From positions 22,283,644-22,347,643 of the forward strand of contig NC_092806.1 in assembly GCF_040954645.1 (NCBI RefSeq): 64,000 nt of DNA, given 5' to 3'. Numbering within the stretch: the first letter of the stretch is position 1; each line of letters opens with the position of its first letter. The position numbers were made by a program, and so were the translations under genes. The notes below the pieces were generated by a model. The model saw nothing but the letters and a program-made list of their open reading frames with translations. It made no database searches and was not told where the DNA came from. The DNA comes from Diabrotica undecimpunctata (lineage: Eukaryota > Arthropoda > Insecta > Coleoptera > Chrysomelidae). This document shows, one piece after another, positions 10,941 to 21,631 of this stretch.

Positions 10941-13606
10941 GTCACTACGAATTGCACAATGGAATGCCAACGGCCTAGGCAACCATAACACAGAAGTTAC
11001 TAACTTTCTTAAACATAACAAAATTGATGTTCTACTCATATCGGAAACCCATTTCACTGACAGAACGATGTTCAAGATCCCTCATTATTCTATTTACAAC
11101 ACCAACCATCCTGATGGAACAGCACACGGTGGCGCTGCTATTATTGTACGTAACACTATACCACACTATGAGGAAATAATGTATCAGACGGAAAAAATAC
11201 AAGCTGCAATAATCTGTATCAGTTCTCAATCATGGTCTTTTGACATTGCGGCAATGTACAGCCCTCCAAGGCATAATATCACCACAGCAGAATATGAAGA
11301 CTTCTTCAAACATCTATCAAACAAATTCGTAATTGGAGGTGACTGGAATGCCAAGCATACAGACTGGGGATCAAGACTATGTACGACAAAGGGAAAAAAT
11401 CTCAGACAAGCCATAGCTAACACAAACAGCTCTTACTTATCTACAGGGCAACCCACCTACTGGCCATCAGATCCAAACAAAATCCCAGATCTACTCGACT
11501 TCTTTATCCTCCATAACATGGCCTTAAATTATTTTGACATACAAGCATCCTGGGATCTGTCCACCGACCATACTCCCATAATTGTGACACTATCTACGCA
11601 AATTATAAAACGTCCGAATATCCCTAAGTTGACAACATCAAAAACCAACTGGAATATATTCGAGTCTTACATAAATGAAAATTTAAATTTAAATATAAGA
11701 TTAAAGCAACCAGACGATATCGATAATGCTGTGCTTCTTCTCACCCAAACTATACATGCAGCCGCTGAAATAGCTACACCCCCTCAGAATGACAAAGAAC
11801 CAAGTGACACCAACATACCCGTATATATAAAACGTCTTGTTGCACAAAAAAGAAGAGCCAGGCGCATATGGCAAAGAAGTCGCAATCCTATAGATAAAAA
11901 TGAATACAATAGATTAACACGGCAACTTAAAACTGCTCTACAAGACGCGAGGAATGATACATTTGAACTATTCATCAACAGCCTGTCAAAAGAAGACCAC
12001 AGCATCTGGAAAGCAACGAAATCATTCAAGAGACCTATACAGCACATACCACCTCTAAGGAAAGCCGATGGAAGCTGGGGAAAAACTGAACAAGAAAAGG
12101 CATCAATATTTGCTGAACATCTCTCACACGTTTTTGGTGCACCTGAACTTAATAACAATAATAACGAAGAACAAGTTAAAAACTTCTTAGACGCTCCATG
12201 CCCAATGATGCTACCAATCAAATACTTTACTCCTAATAATGTCAAAGAACAAATTTCTAGATGCAATAACTACAAAGCACCAGGCTTTGACATGATCACT
12301 GGGCTAATATTAAAAAAATTACCGAGAAAAGCAATTGTCCTACTAACAATGATATATAATAGTATCATAAGATTAGCCTACTACCCGATTAATTGGAAGT
12401 TCGCACAAATAATTATGATTAGTAAACCAAATAAACCACCAAATATTACTACTTCATATAGACCAATCAGCTTACTTCCAATAATGTCAAAAATCTTAGA
12501 AAGACTTCTGCTCCAAAGATTTTCAGAAGACATCGGAATTAATTCAGTGATCCCCACACACCAGTTTGGTTTCCGCGAAGCCCATTCAACTCTACAAGAG
12601 TGTCATAGGATTGTTAAAAACATTAATGTATGCCTCGAAGAGAAAAAAATTTGCACTGCTGCCTTCCTGGATATAGAACAAGCCTTCGACCGTGTTTGGC
12701 ATGATGGTCTCCTGTATAAACTTAAGTCATCCTTTCCCACTCCTCACTATCTACTCTTAAAATCATACCTCACAGAACGTCACTTTCAAGTCAGATTCCT
12801 TACAGAAACCTCTCATTACTATCCCATAAAATCCGGTGTCCCTCAAGGAAGTGTCCTGGGTCCCCTCCTGTACCTCATATACACTGCTGATATTCCAACA
12901 ACAAATACTACCACAGTAGCCATGTTCGCAGATGACACCGCCATAATATCCATCGATGATGACCCCCAAGTAGCATCAGGAAACCTTCAAATACACATGA
13001 ACCTACTACAAGACTGGATGAATAGATGGAAAATCAAAGTTAACCATACTAAGTCTAATCAAATTACATTCACCAACAGGAACATCATATGTCCAAGAAT
13101 TAGACTGAACAACACATTACTACCAGTAAAATCAGAAGTCAAATACCTGGGAATGACACTTGATCAAAAGCTCACTTGGAAAGCACACATCTTGGCAAAA
13201 AAAAATCCAAATCAACATGAAAATACGTCAAATGAATTGGTTAATAGGCCGAAAATCACAGTTATCCACAGATAATAAACTTCTCTTGTATAAGTGCATA
13301 ATAAAGCCTATATGGACATATGGGGTGCAACTATGGGGCTGTGCAAAGCCTTCTAATACCAAAATCATTCAGAGGATCCAATCCAAAATACTCAGAATGA
13401 TTTTCAATGCGCCGTGGTACGTTAGTAATAAAACACTACATGATGACTCTGGAATACCGTTCGTTGAAGACGAAATCAGCAGACTAACAAGAAATTATTT
13501 AGAACATCTGCCAGCCCACCCCAACGAGGAAGCAAGACAACTACACCTACAACCAGAAGTCAGACGAAGATTGAAGAGACAGTGGCCAACAGACTTTATT
13601 CACTAA
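10930..13606 (+). pseudogene. Jockey-1 ORF2, endonuclease-reverse transcriptase, one frameshift
   Basis: This protein nicks target DNA and primes reverse transcription there. The APE-type endonuclease occupies residues 1-230: WNANGL (about 11), SETH, GGDWNAKHTDWGS (Asp about 138) and STDHTP (His about 214). The reverse transcriptase follows: TSYRPISLLP (about 508), FLDIEQAFDRVWHDGL (about 579), GVPQGSVLGPLLY, and the catalytic FADD at about 666-669. The open frame runs 10930-13275, but after ILAKK it should shift to the frame IQINMKIRQMNWLIGRK, which continues to the natural stop at 13604-13606 (QWPTDFIH). The shift lies in nine A at 13197-13205, so one base was probably gained. Confidence 0.94.
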
Positions 13607-13825
13607 TTTTAACTTTAATTTTAATTTCCATTTCAATTCTAGTTTCAAATTATAATCCTACACTGATTTTATTTGTTAGTGTTAGTATTGGGAGTGTTAT
13701 CAGTGGATAATTTCTCCTCTCATGTATTTGCAATACTCACATTTACTAATAGCTTGTAATAGCAGATTGTAAATTTACAAATTTAATAAAAAAAAAAAAA
13801 AAAAATCTTAAAATTTTCACATAAT

Positions 13826-13908
13826 ATGACCAATCACAAACCAAAGACAGCTTGTGTTATCGCGAAAACACCAACTGTCTTTCAAATTCTGATTGGTCTA
13901 TCCTTCGT
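13826..13908. promoter_or_regulatory. hairpin with paired CCAAT boxes upstream of the Crypton-like ORF
   Basis: GACCAATCA...AAGACAG on the left is mirrored by CTGTCTTT...TGATTGGTC on the right, arms of about 23 bases around a short loop containing TTATCGCGAAAACACC. Each arm holds an inverted CCAAT box (ATTGG). A CRE-like GACGTAAC follows about 10 bases downstream. A promoter role is inference only. Confidence 0.4.
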
Positions 13909-13993
13909 GTTTTCAACGACGTAACCATGGATACCGATCGCAAAGCAAAGTTTGACGTTTGCCAAAAAAATTATTGTAGCTGTATACGTCAAA

Positions 13994-14212
13994 ATGAGTC
14001 GTTTCGGTGGTACTTCAAACGAAGTTATAAACCAAAACATTGAAGAAAATATACCGAGTAACACAAGAAAATCTAAATCTTATATATGGAGACAATTTAT
14101 GATGTTCTGTGTGGATCGCAACTACAAATTAGATGCAGAAAATAACAACGAAAGACTAGCATTCATTCTAAAAGACTGGACCTTCAAAAACTGTGTTCAT
14201 GAAATAGTCTAA
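13994..14212 (+). CDS. Crypton-like N-terminal fragment (about 72 aa)
   Basis: The open frame reads MSRFGGTSNEVINQ, IPSNTRKSKSYIWRQFMMFC and ERLAFILKDWTF before diverging and stopping (an upstream in-frame ATG lies at 13952). The pattern of a helical segment with KSYIWRQFMMFC followed by LAFILKDW resembles the N-terminal SAM-like part of Crypton-derived tyrosine recombinase proteins (DUF3504 type, as in ZMYM and QRICH1). That family assignment is from recognition of the motif, not a search. The catalytic domain with its Arg and Tyr is absent, and the protein ends a few codons before the palindrome at 14217. It may be a truncated element or a small nonautonomous derivative. Confidence 0.5.
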   Translation: MSRFGGTSNEVINQNIEENIPSNTRKSKSYIWRQFMMFCVDRNYKLDAENNNERLAFILKDWTFKNCVHEIV

Positions 14213-14216
14213 TAAA

Positions 14217-14392
14217 ATACCACTCGTGATTTAATTTAGCTTATAAGTCTGTCTTTTATTTCTAAACTCAACTGAGTTTCTTAAAGAAAACACCACTCGT
14301 CCTACGACGGACTCGTGGTGTTTTCAAGCAACTCAGTTTCGTTTAGAAGTAAATCGACAGACTTATCGCGAAAATTGAATCACTAGTGGTAT
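14217..14392. repeat. 176-bp imperfect palindrome
   Basis: The left arm starts ATACCACTCGTGATT and the right arm ends AATCACTAGTGGTAT. Interior segments also mirror each other (AAGTCTGTC / GACAGACTT, CTGAGTTTC / CAACTCAG, CACCACTCGTCC / ACTCGTGGTG), closing on a loop near TACGAC. Single-stranded DNA or RNA would fold into one long hairpin. It could be a MITE or the 3' structure of the preceding ORF's element. Confidence 0.85.
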
Positions 14393-14980
14393 TACTATTG
14401 ATAATAAATGAATAATAATACGTAAAAATAAATACACTAACGAACTTTTTTCTTATTTCTTCGAAGATTTGATATATTATGACCAAGTTTCAACTTCTTT
14501 GTCGACAGAAGCAGCAACGTGTATACACGTCATGCCAACAGATTTTTATTCTTGGTCTTATTTTTATTTAACACATCGAGCGACCTACCTACGCCTATGG
14601 TGGTTGTACGTCGGCGTTCCAGAGAACTTGTAATTAATGATGTGTAAATTAAAAGGCTGTAGCTGTTTCGAAAAGATTTCTCCGAGGATATGTAAATGAG
14701 ACAGTTGTTAAGGTGCGCATTGTAAACTGCTCTGTCAACGTCACTTCCCAGATGGAACAACATTCATTTCGCTTGTGTGTACACCTAATTACATGAGATA
14801 TTTCCTTGTCACATTCTAAATGAAATATCAATATGTCTATGGGCTACTTCGACGGCTTCCATTAATAAAATAAAAAATATTGTATTGATGACTACTACAC
14901 CGAATGGGCATCATCTTAATAGATGAGATATTAATTACACTGAGAATTATTTTTCTATTACTGAAACAGAAAATCGTGTA
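14393..14980. other. unassigned sequence
   Basis: No coding or structural feature recognised. Confidence 0.5.
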
Positions 14981-15190
14981 AAAAAACTTACATTGAAGTA
15001 AAAACTTGTGGTGTAAAATAGTATATTTATAAATATATATCTATTGTATGATATAGCTTAGGTTGGCAGCACTAGCTGTGAAGGCAGAGATGTCATCAAT
15101 CAATCAACAGGTGTCTTTTGGTACACGTTCACAGTAAACATACTAATACATCTATTACACCAAAAGTTTTTACTTTGTTTTAAGTTTTTT
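14981..15190. mobile_element. candidate MITE with ~40-bp inverted repeats
   Basis: AAAAAACTTA...GTAAAAACTTGTGG near 14981-15021 is mirrored by CCAAAAGTTTTTACTTTG...TAAGTTTTTT near 15151-15190. The unit is about 210 bp with no coding capacity. A clean target-site duplication was not identified, so superfamily is open. Confidence 0.6.
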
Positions 15191-15545
15191 AAAAACTATA
15201 GTAGGTATGCAGCCAAGCACTGCATCTCTTAATTTTCCAATATTGTATCAGGTTTATTTGATTTTATCATCAATTCATCTTACAAACCCCTATGTATTAT
15301 AAATAAAGCTCGGATTTATAGGCAACAAAAATTGAAGAAAAAGGCGCCTATATAGGCAAAGATTTTTATTAAAAAATGCAGGAATATTAAAATTTAGGCA
15401 AAATATAGGCAATAAAGGAATATAACTTATTATTTATTGTACAAAGTGAATTAACGTAATATTAACTTAAGGCAGGTATATTTACACATCATAATCATAA
15501 CATCAGTATAAATAAACTAGTAACTAAATAACTGTAAATTAATAA

Positions 15546-17122
15546 CTAAACATTGTAACCACTTAAAATTTTATCATTAATAAAAACAACAAAATGTTTT
15601 TCAATATTTTCGGTCTTCAAACTATGTCTTCGATCACTTAAAATTAATTTGTACATTGAAAACGAACGTTCAACATCGACAGATGTAATTGGAGCATATT
15701 TCAGAGCGGATAATAAATCTGGCATAATTTGAAATTCCTCGGAAAATGTCCCATTCAAAACTTTAGCAACATTAGATAAAAACGAAAAACGTTCATTCTT
15801 GTCGAAAACATATTTCATTTTTTTTTTTAAATTAATTGACCGTTACTTCTAGGTGCCGATTTAATTTTCGTCTTTAAATTATCTATTAATTTTACTGACT
15901 CACATAAATTTATCTCTTGTTTTTCTAATAAGGTAATTGTGGTAACTATTAATTTATAATTGTCATTGATATAAGCGAGTTCCTGTTTCAATTTGGGATT
16001 TTTTAATATTTTTTTTGCTTCTCGAATGGCTTCGGAAATATCATCATCAAATTCTGACATAACTAATTCTATTTCATTGCAGTGTTCAAAGTAAAAAAAC
16101 TGCTTCGAGCCAGGTTCCCCACCTTGTAATTACTGGTTTAGGTGGCAAAGGGACACCGGGAAGTCTTTCTTTATATATTTGCACCCTCAACGGAGCCTTT
16201 ACAAAAACTTTTTTCATAAAATTTATAAAATTATTTACCAACGGAAACAGATTTCTTATTTCTTCAGAAATTCTATTTACCCCGTGGGCTACACAAGTGC
16301 AATGAATTAAATTATGATAAAAAATCTTTAAATTAACAGCAGCTTTTAACATATATGCCGCAGCATCTGAAAGCATTAAAACTATTTTATTCACTAGTAT
16401 AGCGTTGGGTAAAAAGAGATTTGTTAAACTATCTTGTATAAATCGACTTATTGTTAAATTGTTTGTTTTTTCCAATTCTTTAACGGAACTAAATAAGGTT
16501 TTCTCGAAAAGTTTTCGTTCAAAATTCCAATCATTAAATTAGCTATATACCTGCCGCATACATCTGTCGTTTCATCCACGATAATATACAAAAAATTGCC
16601 CTCTAACTCCCGCTTCATTTTTGAAATACATTCCACATAACATTTTTCCACAGTATGTTTTCTCAATGTACTCTCGTCTGGTAAGGATTTATTAAGATAT
16701 TTTTTGAAAAAGCATTTAAAACTAGGGTTATTAACTTTATATAGAGAAATGTTGGATGCAATCATCATCTGGCATAAATCAAATTTAAATGCGTCTTCCT
16801 CCTTTTTTTTGAACTGCTTAAACTATCCCGCAGAGATATTTGGAACCTAACTTAATAGGAATTTAATTTTTCCAAATTACGTTTATGAAGTGGGGTTCCA
16901 CAATGCTGGTTAATAAAGTTCTTTTTTCTACTTGAAATCTGAGAATTTAAAAAAAATAATTAGAATTCTAAAACCGCTTTAGAATTTAGTTATGTTGTGG
17001 AACGAGAAAAAAAGAGAAAAACTAAAACTTACCGATTTGCCGCATGGTTTACAAAATGTTCCATCTTCTTCTAGAGAAAGTTCCGAATAAGGTGCGATCC
17101 ATAGCCTTAATTTAGATGTCAT
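15546..17122 (-). pseudogene. hAT transposase (CGGBP1-like group), decayed
   Basis: Starting at a Met near 17122, the protein reads KLRLWIAPYSELSLEEDGTF then a zinc finger CKPC..., whose second half lies after an intron. Splicing 16939-17032 (donor GTAAGT, acceptor TTCTCAG) joins CGKS to ISSRKKNFINQHCGTPLHKR, completing a C-x2-C ... H ... H finger. Further motifs are LPDESTLRKHTVEKCY (about 16660), IIVDETTDVCGRY (about 16570), HCTCVAHGVNRI (about 16280), ITRWGTWLEA (about 16110) and the hAT C-terminal block ITSVDVERSFSMYKLIL (about 15680). An in-frame stop lies near 16850, with frameshifts near 16470, 16080 and 15830. The protein resembles hAT transposases related to CGG-repeat-binding protein 1. 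It would bind the TAGGC arrays at the element's ends. Confidence 0.9.
16939..17032 (-). other. 94-bp spliceosomal intron in the hAT transposase gene
   Basis: Minus-strand GTAAGT donor, polypyrimidine-like T run and TTCTCAG acceptor. Removing it restores the zinc-finger reading frame. Confidence 0.8.
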
Positions 17123-17542
17123 CTTTTCACACAAATGTCTAAAACGTTTTAAAACGTGTTCTTTGCTTTTCGCTATACGCAACAAAACTAAACTAGGATA
17201 TAGCAATTTGTGACTAAACTCTGATACAGTAACCGACTGTACAACTGATAATAAACTAATAAAGCTTAGGGATTTCCAAATAGTTAACCCTCAAGTCTCG
17301 GTCAGGTACATTTTCCTAGAAATCTGTTATATAGACAAACCATTGATATTTTATTATTGACCCAAAATTTTATTATATAATGGATTAGTAATAGAATAAT
17401 ATCATGGGTAGTACCATGAAATTTTAAAAAAGGCACAAATAGGCGGAATTTACGAAAAAAGGCAAAAAGTGCAAAAAACAATTATAATAGGCAAAATAGG
17501 CAAAAAAGGCATTTTGCCTATAATCCGAGCTTTAATTATAAA

Positions 17543-17807
17543 AACATTGCCATGCGGTATGTAAGTGATGTATAAGGGATAAAGATCGAATTCAAGTCAC
17601 TCTGTAAATCTGGTAAATTCAAGGGTGGGTCAGAGAATATTTTTGTATCGTCTGAGTAAAAGCTTTCCTAATTGATATGCGATTCAACATCATTAGCATA
17701 CAACACAAATAGTAGTGAACCCAAAACAAATCCTTGTCGTACACCACTTTAAACTGTTATTTTAGACGACAGCGATTTGCCAACTCTAACACAAAACTCC
17801 CGATTTA
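17543..17807 (-). pseudogene. LINE-A, downstream reverse-transcriptase part
   Basis: The minus strand reads LINREFCVRVGKSLSS, SGVRQGFVLGSLLFVLYAND and then SDDTKIFSD, the palm of a CR1/Jockey-like reverse transcriptase with the catalytic box altered to YSDD and one stop. The segment directly continues the upstream half at 20164-20560 once piggyBac-B is removed. Its 3' end coincides roughly with the hAT insertion site at 17542. Confidence 0.88.
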
Positions 17808-17811
17808 TTAA

Positions 17812-20159
17812 ACCTCTATAGCCCCGTGTGTACTCAAGGCAACAAAGGAGTTTTTGATGCCGAAAACTTTTTTAAAACAATTTGCGACTCTAAGATGCCT
17901 TCTGTTGATATCAGGCAACATTTGGTTATACATTTTAATACACTTAGTGCCATCTATGAACCTATGACGAAACCTATATGGAAATTTTTAACAGTATGTC
18001 AAATGCACATGGCTGCCTTATTAGTTTGTAGTTGCCGTTGAAATTTGTTTATTTTATTGTGTTGTTTCAGTACTGTGATAAAAAACAGGTTTGTTGCTTT
18101 GAATCCACACTGGACCATATCATTTTAAATTATTTTTTTAGGATGGATACAAAAACGTTCTACGGGAAAAGCAGTAAATATCCGTTATTGTTTGTAAAAG
18201 TTCCCAACAAATCCGAGGAATCCGAAGACTCCGACTTTGAAGAGAGTGATAATGAATTTTCCATAGGTACTCAGATATCAATCGATCCCGGATCAAATGA
18301 AATGGAAAATGAAGACGATTTGTACGAAGCAAATTTAGACCAGGATACCAATTTAGATTTAGACCAAGATGAAGATGAGGATGATAGCGATAAAACAGAA
18401 AAACACACTGAACAAAATGTGTTCAAAAGGTCAAAAATGATCGAAAAAAACATTCAGTGAAAAAGTGGTCCCCGAACAGTATTTCCAATTCCAGAATGGA
18501 AAGGTAATTTACCGACATGCAAATAATTATAACCGGAGAATCCCCTCTACATTATTTTAAAAAGATGATATCTACCAATATGCTGGAAAACATAGTAGAA
18601 CAAAGTAATTTTGCACTGCAAAAGGATATAAATAAACCATTGAATATGACACTAGCAGAATTAAACCAATTTATTGGATCTATTCTACTGATGTCAATAT
18701 ATGGCTTGTCAAGGACAAGATCATTTTGGCAGAAGGAAACACGTGTTGCTCAAATAGTTGACACTATATCTAGGAATCGCTGGGAAGAAAGAAATAAAAA
18801 CTAAAATTCATTTCAATAATACCGAAAATATGGTCAACAATAATGATAAGTTATACAAAATTAGACCATTCATCAACGGTCTAATTCAAAATTTTCAGAG
18901 TATTCCAATGAGTGCATAATTTTGTTTTTGATGAACAAATGATACCATTCAAAGGGACACATTCTATAAAACAATATATGAAGAACAAACTTAAAAAATG
19001 GGGATACAAGGCATTTGTTTTGTGTGATAGCAACGGTATTGTTTATAACTGGGAATTATATACAGGAACTGTTGAACATCCTCTTTATTTACCTAATGTA
19101 GGCACCAGCGGTAATATAGTAATAAGATTGTGTGAGATAGTCGAACCAAACAAATACTATAAAGTATATTTCGACAACTGGTTCAATAGCATTCAGTTGC
19201 AGATTGAAATGGAAAAACGTGGACTGCAATGTTTGATAACTGTTCGTCCAAACAGATTGCCTAATTGCCATTTTTCTGATGGCAAGAATATGAAGAAACA
19301 GGGCAAAGGTACTGTAGAAGAAAAGCAAGTAGATGGCATAAGACTAACAACGTTAAAGTGGTACGATAATAAACCGGTTCATTTGTTTGTTCTGAGCCTA
19401 CTTCGTTAGTCAATAGGGGGATAAGAAACAAAAATCAAGAATTGATGTATGTTGTTCAAATGGAGTGCAATTTTATAATAAATTTATGGGAGGTGTCGAT
19501 CTTATGGATTCACTAATTGCTCTTTACCGAACAGACATAAGATCAGAAAAGTGGTATCTAAAAATATTTTTTCACCTTCTGGATTAAGCTGTTGTTAACA
19601 GCTGGTTATTGTATCGTCGTGATTGCGATTACTTTGAAATTGAAAAGAAAAACCAGTTGCCTTTGTTACAGTTAAGTCCCACTTATATAGTGTACTGTTA
19701 GCAAGAACTGACCAGATCAAAAACAAAGGACGTTCCAGGCTCAGTGAAATTGAGAACGAAATTGTAAAAAAACAGAAGAGAGACCTACTGGTATTGTACC
19801 ACCAAAGGAAGTTAGGCTTGACCAAACCTCCCACTGGCCAGTATTTTCTGTAAAAAAGGGAAGATGCAAAAAACCAGGATGCTGTAATACTCCTAAAGGA
19901 AAGTGCAATAAATGTAAAGTTGCTTTATGTTTTACAACTAGAAATAATTGGTTTTTTGATTGGCATAATAAATAAGTATATAACTTAATTCGTTAGTTTT
20001 TGCTGCCCACAGTGGCCTGAGGGCAACACTCCCAAAACTCTCCCAAACAAAATTTAAAAAATCTAAAAAAATTACTAGTTGTTGTAAATGCATATTTGAG
20101 CATATATACAAATTAAATCATTTTCTCTTAAGTTTACAAAAAAGTCGGGCAATAGAGGG
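17812..20159 (+). mobile_element. piggyBac-B element inserted in LINE-A
   Basis: TTAA at 17808-17811 is followed by ACCTCTATAGCCCCG. At the right, CGGGCAATAGAGGG is followed by TTAA at 20160-20163. The right end inverted is CCCTCTATTGCCCG, so the ends match except for a mutated first base on the left and one internal difference. Deleting the 2348-bp element plus one TTAA rejoins LINE-A as INDFLINREFCVRVG, an in-frame reverse-transcriptase sequence. That proves the boundaries and traceless-type TTAA targeting. Confidence 0.95.
18139..19977 (+). pseudogene. piggyBac-B transposase, nearly complete but broken
   Basis: The coding exon opens at MDTKTFYGKS after an acceptor-like TTTTTTTAG and has an acidic stretch (SEESEDSDFEESDNEF). 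The RNase H-like core follows: LNQFIGSILLMSIYGLSRTR (about 18660), FDEQMIPFKG with the first catalytic Asp (18920-18950), YFDNWFNS with the second (about 19170), and GGVDLMDSLIALYRTD with the third (about 19486). The C-terminal cysteine-rich domain is present, GRCKKPGCCNTPKGKCNKC and CFTTRNNWFFDWHNK, ending near 19977. The three Asp are retained, but frameshifts near 18460, 18800-18900 and 19400, and others near the end, disrupt the frame. Of the two piggyBacs it is much the better preserved. Confidence 0.92.
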
Positions 20160-20163
20160 TTAA

Positions 20164-20560
20164 GAAATCATTAATCCATTAAAGAAGTTGTTCGCCCATG
20201 CCAAAATGTTCTAGTTTATATATTAATTTAATTTTCTTTTTCTTATCCAATACTTCTGTCCATTCATGAACACATCACAGTAAATTAGTCATGTTTTATC
20301 GATTTTTCATAAATCCATGTTGTTGTAGGGGAATAATTTGTTCACGATGCAAAAATTCTGAAAGACACTCTGTGATAATTGATTCCATAACTTTACAAAT
20401 AACAGGGGTAAAACTTATTGGTCTGTAATTATTGAGATCTAACTTATTTCCTTTTTTAAATATAAGTGTTACCGAAGTACTCTTCCTAATAAGAGGCAAA
20501 TTGTGTGCATAAAAAGATGATAAAAGAACACATTATTAGTGATAGTGGAAGAGCGAGCAT
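20164..20560 (-). pseudogene. LINE-A, upstream reverse-transcriptase part
   Basis: Minus strand reads VTLIFKKGNKLDLNNYRPIS, a classical LINE fingers motif, then IIPLQQHGFMKNRST and LEHFGMGEQLL. The usual block between the last two (KAF motif) is missing, so there was an internal deletion before or after insertion. It continues at 17807 beyond piggyBac-B. The 5' boundary is uncertain, about 20560. Confidence 0.87.
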
Positions 20561-20963
20561 CTTTTTGTGTTAACCAAGTTGCGATGATTATCATTTTAGA
20601 TTTTAAATCCTGAATATAACATAAAAATTTATTAAATTTAAAAATTAGTGTCGCTAAATTGGTATAAAAGCCAAATTCAGTAGCAAAAGTCAGTTTTTTT
20701 TAATAATATTGTCTAAAATTAGTAATTTTTGGTATATCACGTATATATTTTATTGTTCAATTTTGCTCTTCGTTTTCTTTTCTAGTCTCTAACCCAGATT
20801 GCAATACTTTTAAACAATTAACACTTGCATAGGTATCTTATCATCAACAATGGATATATTTTTTGTTTTTGCTTTTTCTAAGAGTTTGCTTTTATTTTGT
20901 AGAATTTGTTTAGCTTCATGCTCATTATTCATTACCATTTTGTTCGATCTAGGATACCTATTA
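20561..20963. other. unassigned AT-rich sequence
   Basis: Nothing recognised before the Tigger-like end. Confidence 0.5.
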
Positions 20964-21631
20964 CAGTCTACTCTCGTTAATTCGAAACTCGAGAGACTCT
21001 TAAAATATTACGAATTATTGAGTATTGAATAGATTAATGAGAGTGAAATATCAAATGGTTCGAAATTTGGGAGAAAAAAATAAATAAAACTTCGAATTAT
21101 TAAGTGTTGATCAATTATTATTTATTAACTGCTATTTTATAACGATAACAAAAGTTTAGAGGTACATTCGTATATAGTTTATTTCACGAAAAATGGTTGA
21201 GTGCTTAATGATTGCAATAAAACCCGACCGCAAGTACCCCAGCTTAGTCAACATTAGTTGAGCAGGTAAGTATTCAGGTAAAATTGAAGCTACTGTGGAG
21301 TGTCGTTATCTTGTTTGTATAATAAATTCATGGTAATATAAAAACGATTAAAAAATCGTATAAAATTATAAAAACGACTAGAATACATTTTATTTCATAA
21401 AGTTGTAAACATTTTAACAGTGAGTTTCACTATCAATGGTTGATCTTTTAATGACCACAATAAATTTATTGATCGTTAAGTATTTCCTGGAATAATTATA
21501 CAGGTTCCCTTTATTCTGTATAATTTGTAAAAGTATATAAAACCGATGAGAAATTTTTAAATATACATTTTGTTTCGTTTAGTTGAAAGTGTTACAAGTG
21601 TTATACCTATTTATACCTATAAAACAGCATT

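Larger units (their letters stand above)
9217..13804 (+). mobile_element. Jockey-1: near full-length Jockey-type LINE
   Basis: Both ORFs of a Jockey-type non-LTR retrotransposon are present in order, with a 167-bp 5' leader and a 3' UTR ending in a poly(A) run of about 18 A at 13788-13805 preceded by AATAAA-like sequence. The duplication ATCTTAAAATTT is found at 9205-9216 and 13805-13816, so the insertion is about 4.59 kb and looks complete at its 5' end. Transcription start would be expected close to 9217 (AGTATTC), since these elements use an internal promoter. Only one obvious disabling lesion is seen, a frameshift in an A run near 13197-13205. Confidence 0.95.
15304..17534 (-). mobile_element. 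hAT element with 8-bp target-site duplication
   Basis: ATTATAAA is duplicated at 15296-15303 and 17535-17542. The ends TAAAGCTCGGATTTATAGGC and its mirror GCCTATAATCCGAGCTTTA are inverted copies differing by one T. An 8-bp duplication and short inverted ends are diagnostic of the hAT superfamily. Subterminal zones at both ends are crowded with TAGGC/AGGCAA motifs (for example 15320-15410 and 17430-17520), which look like transposase-binding arrays. The 2231-bp element encodes one minus-strand transposase with an intron. Confidence 0.95.

Noticed and set aside
17284..17310. TTAACCCTCAAGTCTCGG looks like a piggyBac end
   Set aside because: It lies inside the hAT element, and the true left end of piggyBac-B is fixed at 17808-17812 by the restored LINE frame. 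Coincidental match.
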